Position numbers and translations under genes: made by a program
The notes under the pieces: model-generated
Told to the model about the DNA's origin: nothing
The model's database searches: none
The model's input: the letters and a program-made list of their open reading frames with translations, nothing else
Source: an uncultured Porphyromonadaceae bacterium
GTDB taxonomy: Bacteria > Bacteroidota > Bacteroidia > Bacteroidales > Muribaculaceae
Assembly: GCA_900540625.1 (NCBI GenBank)
Contig: UQGP01000025.1
Span: 1 to 36,498, forward strand
Direction: 5' to 3'
Length of the DNA stretch: 36,498 nt
In this document: piece by piece, positions 16,252 through 23,571 of the stretch
Layout: each line of letters starts with the position of its first letter
How positions within the stretch are numbered: position 1 is the first letter of the stretch

Positions 16252-17220
16252 TCAGTTCTTGGCGGAGTCGTTGTCAAACAACGAACGAACAAATTCCTGT
16301 CGGTCAAACACCTGTAAATCATCTATGCCTTCGCCAAGGCCGATATACCTTACTGGAACTTGCAGCTCATCGCTTATGCCGATAATGACGCCGCCTTTGG
16401 CGGTTCCGTCCAATTTTGTCACGGCCAATTCGGTGACTTGAGTGGCTGCGGCAAATTGTCGTGCCTGCTCGAAGGCATTCTGTCCCGTGCTGCCGTCCAG
16501 CACCAGCAATACCTCGTGCGGTGCTTCCGGTATCACGCGTTGCATCACGCGTTTGATCTTGGATAATTCCTCCATCAGTGCGCTCTTATTGTGCAGGCGT
16601 CCGGCTGTATCGATAAGTACCACATCGGCTTGTTGTGCCACGGCCGAGGAAAGTGTGTCGAAAGCTACAGCCGCGGGGTCTGCGTTGATGTGCTGTTTCA
16701 CGATGGGGACATCGGCACGCTGAGCCCACACCTCGAGCTGCTCGATGGCAGCGGCGCGGAAGGTGTCGGCGGCGCCGAGCATCACCTTATTCCCGGCGCG
16801 TTTGTACAAGTGGGCCAGTTTCCCGATAGTTGTTGTTTTGCCGACGCCGTTTACGCCGACAACCATAATGACATACGGACGCTTATCAGCCGGGACTTCA
16901 AAGTCTCCAAGCTCCGAAGGCTTGGTCTCATCCTTGGCCAGTAGAGCCGAGACCTCCTCGTAAAGGATTTTGTAAAGCTCGTCCAAGCCCATGTATTTAT
17001 CGCGAGCAACGCGTTCCTTGAGACGATCGATAATTTTCAGCGAAGTCTCCGGGCCTATGTCGCTACTGATGAAGATGTACTCGAGTTCGTCGAGAAAATC
17101 TTCGTCAATGGTGCTTCGACCGGCTATTGCACGTTTGATTTTGTCGAAAAGGCCGGTTTTTGTCTTTTCGAGTCCCTTGTCGAGGGTCTCTTTCTTTTTC
17201 TTGGAAAATAGTCCAAACAT
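16252..17220 (-). CDS. ftsY: Signal recognition particle receptor FtsY
   Basis: The 322-residue GTPase docks ribosome-SRP complexes at the membrane. The short basic N-terminus MFGLFSKKKKETLDKGL replaces the long acidic A domain of E. coli, as is usual in Bacteroidetes. The NG domain follows, with P-loop GVNGVGKTTT (about 122-131), the ADTFRAAAIEQL insertion-box helix, DTAGR (about 205-209) and TKLDGTAKGG. It is the first gene of a six-gene minus-strand run. A possible -7 element lies at 17344-17351, giving a leader of about 117 nt that contains a GC-rich hairpin. Confidence 0.97.
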   Translation of the reverse strand: MFGLFSKKKKETLDKGLEKTKTGLFDKIKRAIAGRSTIDEDFLDELEYIFISSDIGPETSLKIIDRLKERVARDKYMGLDELYKILYEEVSALLAKDETKPSELGDFEVPADKRPYVIMVVGVNGVGKTTTIGKLAHLYKRAGNKVMLGAADTFRAAAIEQLEVWAQRADVPIVKQHINADPAAVAFDTLSSAVAQQADVVLIDTAGRLHNKSALMEELSKIKRVMQRVIPEAPHEVLLVLDGSTGQNAFEQARQFAAATQVTELAVTKLDGTAKGGVIIGISDELQVPVRYIGLGEGIDDLQVFDRQEFVRSLFDNDSAKN

Positions 17221-17343
17221 ATTTCGTCTGATAAGTTTATATGCGCAATAATTAAGCCGTTACGGCCTTCGTCTCGAGCCGTGACGGTATTGGATGTCGA
17301 CGTCGCGACCACGCCGGGTCGCGCGCGTACTTAATAAAGTATG

Positions 17344-17351
17344 CAAAGGTA
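17344..17351 (-). promoter_or_regulatory. -7 promoter element (TACCTTTG) for the ftsY operon
   Basis: The minus strand reads TACCTTTG, the most frequent form of the element in this window. The -33 region is not a clear TTG. If used, it would drive ftsY, rimO, menF, both SGNH genes and the MBOAT gene. Confidence 0.5.
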
Positions 17352-17412
17352 CGAAAATTTTGCGATAGGCGCTATATGTCTGACCAACGGGATGTCGCCG
17401 ATTGGCCTGAAG

Positions 17413-17440
17413 CGGGCGCACACAAACAAGTGCACGCCCG
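17413..17440 (-). terminator. Hairpin downstream of the PatB-DapF fusion gene
   Basis: Arms 17413-17423 and 17430-17440 pair over 11 bp (two G-T pairs) around a 6-nt loop, 10 bp past the stop codon. There is no T-run, so intrinsic termination is uncertain. Confidence 0.45.
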
Positions 17441-17449
17441 TTCCGGGCC

Positions 17450-19549
17450 TTAGCATTTGTGGTCGGCGTAATACGTTCCCGAATGTAGCGTAGCAGCCGG
17501 ACCTGTCATTAGAATGTGCCCCGTGGCTTTGTTTCGGTCAATCAGCAGGTTGCCGCCGAGTAACCGTACCGTTATGGGCCATGCGGCACGCCCTGTCAGT
17601 ACGGCGGCCGTAGCGGCGGCGCAAGCACCTGTACCGCAAGCCATTGTTTCGCCAACGCCGCGTTCCCATGCGCGTACCGAAACTGTGTTTTTGTCGTCCG
17701 TTCGTGCAAACTCGATATTGGCACGTTCAGGCCATATTTCGTGCTTCTCTAATTCGGAGCCGAGAGTGTGTACCATCTCGTCCGTGAAGCTGTCTACAAA
17801 TACAACGCCGTGAGGATTGCCCATAGATACGGCCGTGATTTTCACCGCCTTCCCGTCGACATTGATGTCGGCGTCGAGCATAGCGTCTCCGGGAAAATTT
17901 ACCGGAACTTCGGACGGAGCGGTTACCGGCAGTCCCATATCCACGGTTACCGATTCGACAAGGCCGTCCGGCCCGGTATGAACATGTAGCGACTTGATGC
18001 CGCTGAGCGTCTCGACGGTGAGCCTGTCTCCGGATGTTATATGATTGTCGGATACATATTTAGCTACGCATCGTATGCCGTTGCCGCACATTTGAGCCTC
18101 TGTACCGTCGGCATTGAATATTCTCATGCGACAGTCTGCTTTGTCGCTTGGCAGTATTACGATGATGCCATCGGTATCAAGACCGGTATGGCGGTGGCTC
18201 ATTTCGACAGCGAGCGACGAAAGGTTGCTGATTTGACGGTCAAATCCGTTGATAACCACGAATTTGTTGCCTAAGCCCTGCATCGTAACAAAAGGTATGA
18301 CGGATGGGACCTCGGGCGTGAGATGCAGACTGTGTGCACATGGTTTGACGGATAGTTGCAGACGACGTAGTCCCTCGGCGAGAACCGTGCGCGGTACCCC
18401 GACATTCATGCGCATAAAACCTTTGCCTTCCGCGCCAAAGGACATGCCGTCGCTAAGCGCTAAATGTCCGTTGCAAATCAGCATTTTGACCAAATCTTCC
18501 TGATTCATGCCCAATTTGCGGAAATCAAGCCAAATTGTGAATGAGGCATCCGGTCGGTGCATGGATACGGTCGGCACGTTTTCGGCGAGAAACCGGGCAG
18601 CAAAGTCCATATTGTCTTGCAGGTACTTAAGGACTTGGTCAAGCCACGCTTCGCCGTGGTTGTAAGCGGCCTGTGTCGCGACCATCGCCGCTATAGGAGG
18701 AGTATTGAATTCGCTTGCAGACAGCCAGTTGAAAAACGGTTCGCGCAATTGCGGAGATTTTGCTACGGCCCAGGCGCTTACAATGCCGGGGATGTTGAAG
18801 GTCTTGGACGGAGCGCCCAACGTCACGGTGATATTTCGGGCATCGTCCGAGACGCCGGCCGTCGGTATGTGTTTGGTGCCACCGAGCATCATGTCGCCGT
18901 AAATTTCATCTGATACGAGAACAACGTTATGGGCTCGACATATCGAAGCCACGCGAGCCAGAGACGCCTTGTCCCATTGTAATCCTATGGGATTGTGCGG
19001 ATTGCATACAATCATTATTGATGGTTTTTGACTCGCAATTACACTCTCGAGACCTTCGAAATCCATGGCGTAGTTGCCGTTGCTGTCGATAATCAAAGGA
19101 TTGGTAACTACTCGTCGTCCATTGCCTTCGATGACACTGCGGAACGAGTGATACACCGGTGGCTGGATCAGAACCCCGTCACCGGGCCGGCTGAAGTAAT
19201 TGATACATAAGCTTAATGCCTTTTTTAGGCCGGGCATAAACGTGACTTCATCGGCCTCTACGTGCCATCCGTGGCGTCGATCGAGCCATGATGTGATGCT
19301 GCTCCAAAATTCGGCGGGGGCAGATGTGTATCCCAATACAGCATGGTCGAGGCGACGGCGCAATGCATCGATAATGCACGGACAAGCCTCAAAATCCATA
19401 TCGGCAATCCAAAAGGGCAATAGGTCATGGCGACCGAATTTACGGTCCATTTCCTCTATCTTGGTGGCGCAAGTATCGTGTCGATCCACCACATTATCAA
19501 AGTTGTAGCTATTATTCATTGTTGTGAAGTCGGGCGTTAAGCCTGTCAT
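17450..19549 (-). CDS. dapF: Fusion of MalY/PatB-type PLP enzyme with diaminopimelate epimerase
   Basis: The 699-residue protein has two complete enzymes in one frame. Residues 1-402 are a fold-type I PLP enzyme of the MalY/PatB (C-S lyase) subgroup: FWIADMDF, CNPHNPIG (about 182-189), SDEIYGD, and the PLP lysine Lys249 in APSKTFNIPG. Residues about 419-699 are DapF, with GLGNKF at the start, catalytic cysteines Cys488 (MCGNGIRC) and Cys638 (ACGTGACAA). DapF turns LL- into meso-diaminopimelate for lysine and peptidoglycan. Many Bacteroidetes make LL-DAP with the aminotransferase DapL, which the fused half does not resemble closely. It may supply that step, act as cystathionine lyase, or do something else. 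A promoter lies at 19583-19613. Met11 (19519) is an equally good start and fits the usual PatB N-terminus better. Confidence 0.9.
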   Translation of the reverse strand: MTGLTPDFTTMNNSYNFDNVVDRHDTCATKIEEMDRKFGRHDLLPFWIADMDFEACPCIIDALRRRLDHAVLGYTSAPAEFWSSITSWLDRRHGWHVEADEVTFMPGLKKALSLCINYFSRPGDGVLIQPPVYHSFRSVIEGNGRRVVTNPLIIDSNGNYAMDFEGLESVIASQKPSIMIVCNPHNPIGLQWDKASLARVASICRAHNVVLVSDEIYGDMMLGGTKHIPTAGVSDDARNITVTLGAPSKTFNIPGIVSAWAVAKSPQLREPFFNWLSASEFNTPPIAAMVATQAAYNHGEAWLDQVLKYLQDNMDFAARFLAENVPTVSMHRPDASFTIWLDFRKLGMNQEDLVKMLICNGHLALSDGMSFGAEGKGFMRMNVGVPRTVLAEGLRRLQLSVKPCAHSLHLTPEVPSVIPFVTMQGLGNKFVVINGFDRQISNLSSLAVEMSHRHTGLDTDGIIVILPSDKADCRMRIFNADGTEAQMCGNGIRCVAKYVSDNHITSGDRLTVETLSGIKSLHVHTGPDGLVESVTVDMGLPVTAPSEVPVNFPGDAMLDADINVDGKAVKITAVSMGNPHGVVFVDSFTDEMVHTLGSELEKHEIWPERANIEFARTDDKNTVSVRAWERGVGETMACGTGACAAATAAVLTGRAAWPITVRLLGGNLLIDRNKATGHILMTGPAATLHSGTYYADHKC

Positions 19550-19582
19550 AGGATATGCTTAAATCTGGGGAAAGGGGGAGCG

Positions 19583-19613
19583 CAAAGGTATAAAACTATT
19601 TCCATATTCGCAA
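19583..19613 (-). promoter_or_regulatory. Promoter of the PatB-DapF fusion gene
   Basis: On the minus strand TTG (19613-19611) is followed after 20 nt by TACCTTTG (19590-19583). Initiation near 19576 gives a leader of 27 nt to the first ATG or 57 nt to the second. Confidence 0.75.
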
Positions 19614-19660
19614 TGTCTAATCGGCGATTGAGTTAAATTCAAGTTAAAGACTCGGTAAAA

Positions 19661-19692
19661 TTTGGTAGAAAAAACTATTCTCGCTAAGTTTG
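19661..19692 (+). promoter_or_regulatory. Promoter for the 19.8-21.2 kb gene group
   Basis: TTTG (19661-19664), 20 nt, then TAAGTTTG (19685-19692) match the Bacteroidetes pattern exactly. Initiation is expected near 19699, about 130 nt before the first small ORF. It is divergent from the PatB-DapF promoter. Confidence 0.75.
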
Positions 19693-19732
19693 CATTACCA
19701 AAACGAGAACATTTACGTATTGGAAATTGTAA

Positions 19733-19802
19733 GCATCCAGAGACAGGCTTGACCTGCTCCAACCGAGGCTCCTCGTAACAGCCCACGGTGGGAAAATGAT
19801 GC
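19733..19802 (+). promoter_or_regulatory. Structured 5' leader, riboswitch-like, class unknown
   Basis: A closing helix GCATC/GATGC (19733-19737 with 19798-19802) encloses three short hairpins: CAGG/CCTG (19744-19756), CGAG/CTCG with a GCTC loop (19764-19775) and CCCA/TGGG (19782-19792). That is a four-way junction within the leader made from the promoter at 19661. The short stems mean chance pairing is possible. I could not match it to SAM, TPP, cobalamin or purine riboswitch cores. Confidence 0.4.
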
Positions 19803-19829
19803 GAAGTTACTCACTTAAAAACAAAAGTT

Positions 19830-20003
19830 ATGAGAAAATCACCTACGACATTCCAACTCTCCTCCATTCTTAAGGCCACTTGCCAAAGCGCAAGCGGCCA
19901 ATTGCTGTATATGCCTATGTCAACGTCGTCAAACGGCGTTGAACCATCTCTGCTATTGTCTCTTGTGTTTTGGAAAGAACCCCGGAAAAAACGAAAAAGC
20001 TGA
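19830..20003 (+). CDS. Small basic hypothetical protein (57 residues)
   Basis: The frame runs from ATG at 19830 to TGA at 20003 and encodes a protein starting MRKSPTTFQLSSILKATCQS and ending in a basic EPRKKRKS. It lies downstream of a good promoter and a folded leader and 56 bp upstream of the 345-residue gene on the same strand, so the two are probably co-transcribed. The central part is moderately hydrophobic (LLYMPM, LLLSLVFW) but no clear membrane helix or signal is seen. No family is recognised. Evidence is positional; it could instead be a leader ORF controlling the next gene. Confidence 0.45.
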   Translation: MRKSPTTFQLSSILKATCQSASGQLLYMPMSTSSNGVEPSLLLSLVFWKEPRKKRKS

Positions 20004-20059
20004 AAGCCGTACCATTCATCGTCAAATTTCTCAATCACTATACTAAATACTAATATTAT

Positions 20060-21097
20060 ATGGATAATAAAACTAATTGTTTTGAGCTGCTCGACGGCTC
20101 AAAGCTGAAGGGCTATCCCTCGGCCAACCCGTTGACTCCCGTATCAAACGCCTTTTCCCTCGACACCACCGGCCAATATCTGTCCATCGGTCGTAAGCCC
20201 GCGAGAACTCCTATAGGAGAAGAGGAGAAACGACAGCTCGGGCACAAGTTGTTCTATGAGAACGTCCACCTCTTTCTTGCCAATGCAGACAAGATCCTAA
20301 GTGACAGCCGCCTTTTTCTGGCACCCGTTCCTGTCCAGAACAGACTCGCCTACACCGGCACCAGCGGTTTTCGCCATCCGACTCTCGGGGTCTACGTCGA
20401 ATGGTGGCTCTATTACAAGGAGGATTCCATCGACCGCAAAGGCCGTCCCATCTGGTATATAAGCGGCTCACCCCTGAGCGGGCGCAATGTATGCAGTTCG
20501 GTAGACCGCAAGGGAAAGACTCATCGAGCCGAACTCAATGGTAAATTCTCCGACATATGGGGACCCTTCACAGAAGTCAATACCCGCTATGATGAAGCAA
20601 AGAGCCGCTTCATAGCATATTCTCTGGAAGAGGTCGTGGCTCTTCTGAAAGAAGAAACAGACGATACCCAATTGTTCAAGACGCATCTCCGTCTCGAATA
20701 TGTGAAATTCCGCAAGGAGGTGGATTCTCTTAAGTCTCGACTTAGGTCAGCCCAAGAGCAGACAATGAAATATCAAGATCGTCTACGAAAAATGTTGTTT
20801 GAGTCCAAGCGCGAAGAAGCCACGGCTTATTACGAGAAATGGCAAAATCTTAGAACCGTTGCAAAATTGCGCTATGAACATTTTATTCAGCGCAGACTCG
20901 AGTTGCGCAAGCAGCTTCGTGCCGGCGAAATCACCAATAAGGAATACCAGCAAACACTCCAGCCTATCAGAAAAGCAAAGGAGGATGCCGACTATGCCGT
21001 ATGGGATTTTGCACATACGGGACTCTCCGAGGTATTTGGCGATGACGCTTGCCTCTTTTCGGTTGAAGTACTCGACCAAATCATCAAAAACGGCTGA
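20060..21097 (+). CDS. Uncharacterised protein with C-terminal coiled coil
   Basis: I do not recognise this 345-residue protein. The N-terminal 200 residues look globular, with aromatic-rich segments such as VYVEWWLYYKED and PIWYISGSPLSGRN, and a short FSDIWGPF motif. Residues about 205-310 are charged and helical with heptad character (LRLEYVKFRKEVDSLKSRLRSAQEQ region), so a coiled coil is likely. There is no signal peptide or membrane helix. The gene is preceded by the 57-residue ORF and followed after 2 bp by a truncated amidohydrolase-like gene, giving a three-gene unit. The setting between IS scars suggests accessory DNA. The reading frame itself is convincing. Confidence 0.75.
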   Translation: MDNKTNCFELLDGSKLKGYPSANPLTPVSNAFSLDTTGQYLSIGRKPARTPIGEEEKRQLGHKLFYENVHLFLANADKILSDSRLFLAPVPVQNRLAYTGTSGFRHPTLGVYVEWWLYYKEDSIDRKGRPIWYISGSPLSGRNVCSSVDRKGKTHRAELNGKFSDIWGPFTEVNTRYDEAKSRFIAYSLEEVVALLKEETDDTQLFKTHLRLEYVKFRKEVDSLKSRLRSAQEQTMKYQDRLRKMLFESKREEATAYYEKWQNLRTVAKLRYEHFIQRRLELRKQLRAGEITNKEYQQTLQPIRKAKEDADYAVWDFAHTGLSEVFGDDACLFSVEVLDQIIKNG

Positions 21098-21099
21098 TA

Positions 21100-21234
21100 A
21101 TGAGCCTTAATAATGTAATTCTGAACATACCCCATTCCTCGGCATTAGGATTTAATGCCGAGGAATGGAACGACCCCGAAGAAATCACGCAACGCATGCG
21201 TGAATGGACCGACCGGCACACCGAAAAACTTTGA
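21100..21234 (+). pseudogene. N-formylglutamate amidohydrolase-like gene, 3' part lost
   Basis: An ATG 2 bp past the upstream stop opens 44 codons: the start MSLNNVILNIPHSS is the N-terminal signature of the family (ILNIPHSS), and WTDRHTEKL matches the next conserved segment. Family members are usually over 200 residues. The frame stops at a TGA that lies inside dispersed repeat A (21230-21243), so the repeat or its parent element seems to have cut the gene. The intact protein would hydrolyse an N-formyl or related amide. The assignment rests on a short but distinctive stretch. Confidence 0.6.
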
Positions 21235-21286
21235 CCTATACGCTTTTTTTGTCTCGGTTAAAAAAAAAGTTTTATCGGACAGTAAT
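21230..21286 (+). repeat. Repeat A core joined to IS-end-like motif B
   Basis: TTTGACCTATACGC (21230-21243) is followed by a T-rich and A-rich spacer and then motif B (21268-21286), the inverted partner of 3639-3657 at 18 of 19 bases. The block replaces the 3' part of the amidohydrolase-like gene, so it marks an insertion or deletion breakpoint. Confidence 0.6.
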
Positions 21287-21299
21287 ATAATGCTTTGAC

Positions 21300-21455
21300 G
21301 AAGTGGAACGGTGGATGTTGAGGTGAGATGGATGAGGTGGGGCGGAGTAGGAGAGGAAGAATATCAACTTATTTTAGGACAAGACAAGATGAGGATGGGA
21401 TGGGGACAAGATGAGGAGAGGATGGGATGGGGGGATAGGATGGAACGGGAGGTGC
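21300..21455 (+). repeat. Purine-rich tract with short repeats
   Basis: The tract is built of G/A-rich units such as AGGATGGGATGGGG (21392-21405 and 21419-21432). It directly follows the stop codon of the minus-strand leucine-rich-repeat gene, so that gene's 3' transcript would be pyrimidine-rich. A similar tract lies beyond the MBOAT gene at 9124-9215. No gene is supported. Confidence 0.6.
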
Positions 21456-22517
21456 TTAGTAGTTCCAACCGCCGGCAATCATGGTGAGGTTGGGGCAGGA
21501 GACGGTGCGTAGATCGATGATTTGGTTGAAACGACAATTGATGTACATCAGGGCGGTGTCATAGGATACGTCGAGCGTAGTGAGTTCGTTGTTGTCGCAA
21601 AGCAGTCTTTGGAGCATTGTTTGATTGCTTAAAACCAGTTGCTGCAGGTCGTTGTACGAGCAGTCTACAAAGGCGAGGTTGGGGCATGACGCGACTTCGA
21701 GTGTCGTAAGATTGTTGTACGAGCATACGAGGTCGCTCAAGACTTTGCAGTCGCGTATGCCGAGCGTTTTCATATTGTTGTCGCTGCATACGAAGGTGTT
21801 GAGCGCGGGCAACCCGGAGAGAATGATGTGGGCGATATTATTGCCTTCGATATTGAGTGAGGCCAAGGCGCTTGTGCCTGTAAGGCTGAGCGTGGTCAAC
21901 CGGTTGTTGGCGCAATAGAGGTTGCGCAGAGCCGTACAGTTGTCCACGGACAGGCTTTCGAGTCGGCAACCGCTGCAATTGAGCGTTGTGAGCGTTCGCG
22001 TATTTGCCACATCGAGCGCGGCAAAAAGATTGTCACTGCAGTTCAGCGTTTTCAGCGCGGCAAGTCCCCCGAGATTTATTTGGGTCAAACGGTTGGCGGA
22101 TATGTCGATTTTGGCGAGGCGCGGACATCCGGTAGTCGCCGTTTGAACCAACCGATTGTGCGAGGCGTTGAGCTCGGCCAGTGCGGTACATCCGGCCACG
22201 GACAACGACGTCAGCGCATTGTGCGACACATCAATGTTCGAGAGCGCTGCAAATCCGCTCAAATCGAGCTGTCCGGCAAGATGTTTGCCTTTCCAGTCGA
22301 TACGCGTGACGTGCCCGTTGGATATGACGATGCCTTCCCATGCGGCAGGGTTATTTATATCGGATATGTGCAGGGCTTCGGCATTGGTCTTGCCCGGGTG
22401 TTGCGAAGGTAATTGTATGAAGGATTGGAGGCGCTTGATTTCGCCATCGTTAGGGCGTTGTGCGTATGCGCCGATGACGCAGACTGCTGCTATCGAGAGT
22501 GTAATTATGCGTTTCAT
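21456..22517 (-). CDS. Secreted leucine-rich-repeat protein
   Basis: Starting at the ATG at 22517, the protein has 353 residues with a clear signal peptide (MKRIITLSIAAVCVIGAYA). A further upstream ATG (22556) would add 13 residues before the signal peptide and is unlikely. After a short N-terminal domain come 12 consecutive 21-residue repeats of the form LxxLxCSxNxLTxLxVxxCxx plus a partial one, up to the C-terminus WNY. Cysteine often fills the inner position of the repeat. There is no sorting domain or membrane anchor after the repeats. Such solenoids bind proteins or glycans at the cell surface; the target is unknown. Rubredoxin lies 84 bp upstream on the same strand. Confidence 0.85.
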   Translation of the reverse strand: MKRIITLSIAAVCVIGAYAQRPNDGEIKRLQSFIQLPSQHPGKTNAEALHISDINNPAAWEGIVISNGHVTRIDWKGKHLAGQLDLSGFAALSNIDVSHNALTSLSVAGCTALAELNASHNRLVQTATTGCPRLAKIDISANRLTQINLGGLAALKTLNCSDNLFAALDVANTRTLTTLNCSGCRLESLSVDNCTALRNLYCANNRLTTLSLTGTSALASLNIEGNNIAHIILSGLPALNTFVCSDNNMKTLGIRDCKVLSDLVCSYNNLTTLEVASCPNLAFVDCSYNDLQQLVLSNQTMLQRLLCDNNELTTLDVSYDTALMYINCRFNQIIDLRTVSCPNLTMIAGGWNY

Positions 22518-22601
22518 AGTGTTTTTTTGCTGATTGAGTAGGTGCTTGATTGTCATAGTGGTGATTCGGCCGGGTACTTACTACGCGGAGCCTTCGGGCT
22601 G

Positions 22602-22766
22602 TTACTGCGGATAGAGGGCAAAGCTGTCTTTGTCGGCACCGCATATCGGGCAGACCCAAGTGTCTGGGATTTCGTCGAAGGGTGTGCCGGGTTCGATGCC
22701 GCCGTCGGGATCGCCTTCTTCCGGGTTGTAGATGTAGTCGCAAACATCGCAGATGTATTTGTCCAT
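22602..22766 (-). CDS. Rubredoxin
   Basis: The 54-residue protein from ATG at 22766 is a classic rubredoxin: MDKYICDVCDYIYNPEEGDP, then GTPFDEIPDTWVCPICGADK. Iron is held by Cys6, Cys9, Cys39 and Cys42, and the aromatic core residues Tyr4, Tyr13, Phe30 and Trp37 are present. It carries single electrons, in anaerobes usually to oxygen- or peroxide-reducing enzymes such as rubrerythrin. A longer in-frame start (22832) would add 22 residues foreign to the family. No redox partner gene is adjacent. Confidence 0.95.
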   Translation of the reverse strand: MDKYICDVCDYIYNPEEGDPDGGIEPGTPFDEIPDTWVCPICGADKDSFALYPQ

Positions 22767-22928
22767 AAAGCAGAGTATTAAGGGAGTGAGTATTTGTGCT
22801 TGTGCGATTTTATAACGTCTGATGTGCCCCAAGTGTTCGTGCTGATATATGCTGTCAATCCAAAGGGCGGTGGATAATCACGTAGGAGAAGTATCACGAT
22901 AATCAATCGCGCCTAAAAAAAGATTTTG

Positions 22929-22936
22929 TATCTTTG
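22929..22936 (+). promoter_or_regulatory. -7 promoter element (TATCTTTG) for the 23.0-25.7 kb operon
   Basis: TATCTTTG fits TAnnTTTG; the -33 box is weak. Initiation near 22943 leaves a leader of about 90 nt to the acetyltransferase start. Confidence 0.5.
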
Positions 22937-23034
22937 TTCCACTCTCCGGCGAAAAGGGGAGTAAGACTTAATTTAATTCCGAAATTCGGCCGAAAGATTC
23001 CGGAAGTTTTTAATCACGATGACAATACTGAACT

Positions 23035-23571
23035 ATGGAAGAGATAAGAATAGACACGCGAGGGCAATCGCCTGAAGAAATTGCACTTGCAGCAAAATCT
23101 GCTCAACTCGTGTTTAAATTCAACCATACGATGCCTGGTACGGAAGAGTATAACGGACTGATGCATGAGCTGTTTCCGTCTATGGGTCCGGGAAGTCGAG
23201 TGGTGGCTCCGATTACAGTCGTACGTCCCCATCGCGTGTCGATAGGCCGAGATGCTATCATTATGCCGGGATGCTTGATGATGTCGGCCGGCGGCATTAC
23301 GATTGAGGACGAAGTTCAAATTGCGGCAAACGTGCAATTGATATCCAATAATCACGACCTCGACAATCGTTGGATTATAACCTGCAAACCGGTCAGAATC
23401 TGCCGCCGTGCGTGGATTGGGGCGGGAGCGACAATCCTCCCGGGAGTTACCGTGGGCGAGAATGCCGTGGTCGGCGCCGCATCGGTAGTCACTCATGATG
23501 TCCCGGCCGACACAATTGTTGCTGGAAATCCTGCGAAAATAATCCGCCATATCAGTTCAGACAAAGTATAA
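23035..23571 (+). CDS. Hexapeptide-repeat (LbH) O-acetyltransferase
   Basis: The 178-residue protein belongs to the galactoside/maltose acetyltransferase group. It has an N-terminal helical part (about 1-55), then left-handed beta-helix repeats such as VSIGRDAIIMPG and AWIGAGATILPGVTVGENAVVGAASVV. The catalytic histidine is His107 in SNNHD, and the end VAGNPAKIIRHI is typical of acetyl-CoA-dependent members. The acceptor, probably a sugar, is not predictable. It is the first of four closely spaced genes and overlaps tag by one base (TAATG). Confidence 0.9.
   Translation: MEEIRIDTRGQSPEEIALAAKSAQLVFKFNHTMPGTEEYNGLMHELFPSMGPGSRVVAPITVVRPHRVSIGRDAIIMPGCLMMSAGGITIEDEVQIAANVQLISNNHDLDNRWIITCKPVRICRRAWIGAGATILPGVTVGENAVVGAASVVTHDVPADTIVAGNPAKIIRHISSDKV

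Noticed and set aside
19733..19802. SAM, TPP or cobalamin riboswitch
   Set aside because: Short likenesses (CCAGAGA, GACCTGC) occur, but the conserved cores of these classes are missing.
3639..21286. Composite transposon bounded by motif B
   Set aside because: The interior holds guaB, ftsY, rimO and dapF, which are unlikely cargo, and no transposase is next to either end.
22518..22556. Upstream start for the leucine-rich-repeat protein
   Set aside because: It would put 13 polar residues before a perfect signal peptide.
22767..22832. Upstream start for rubredoxin
   Set aside because: The 22 extra residues are not found in rubredoxins, and the protein starting at 22766 has the standard length.
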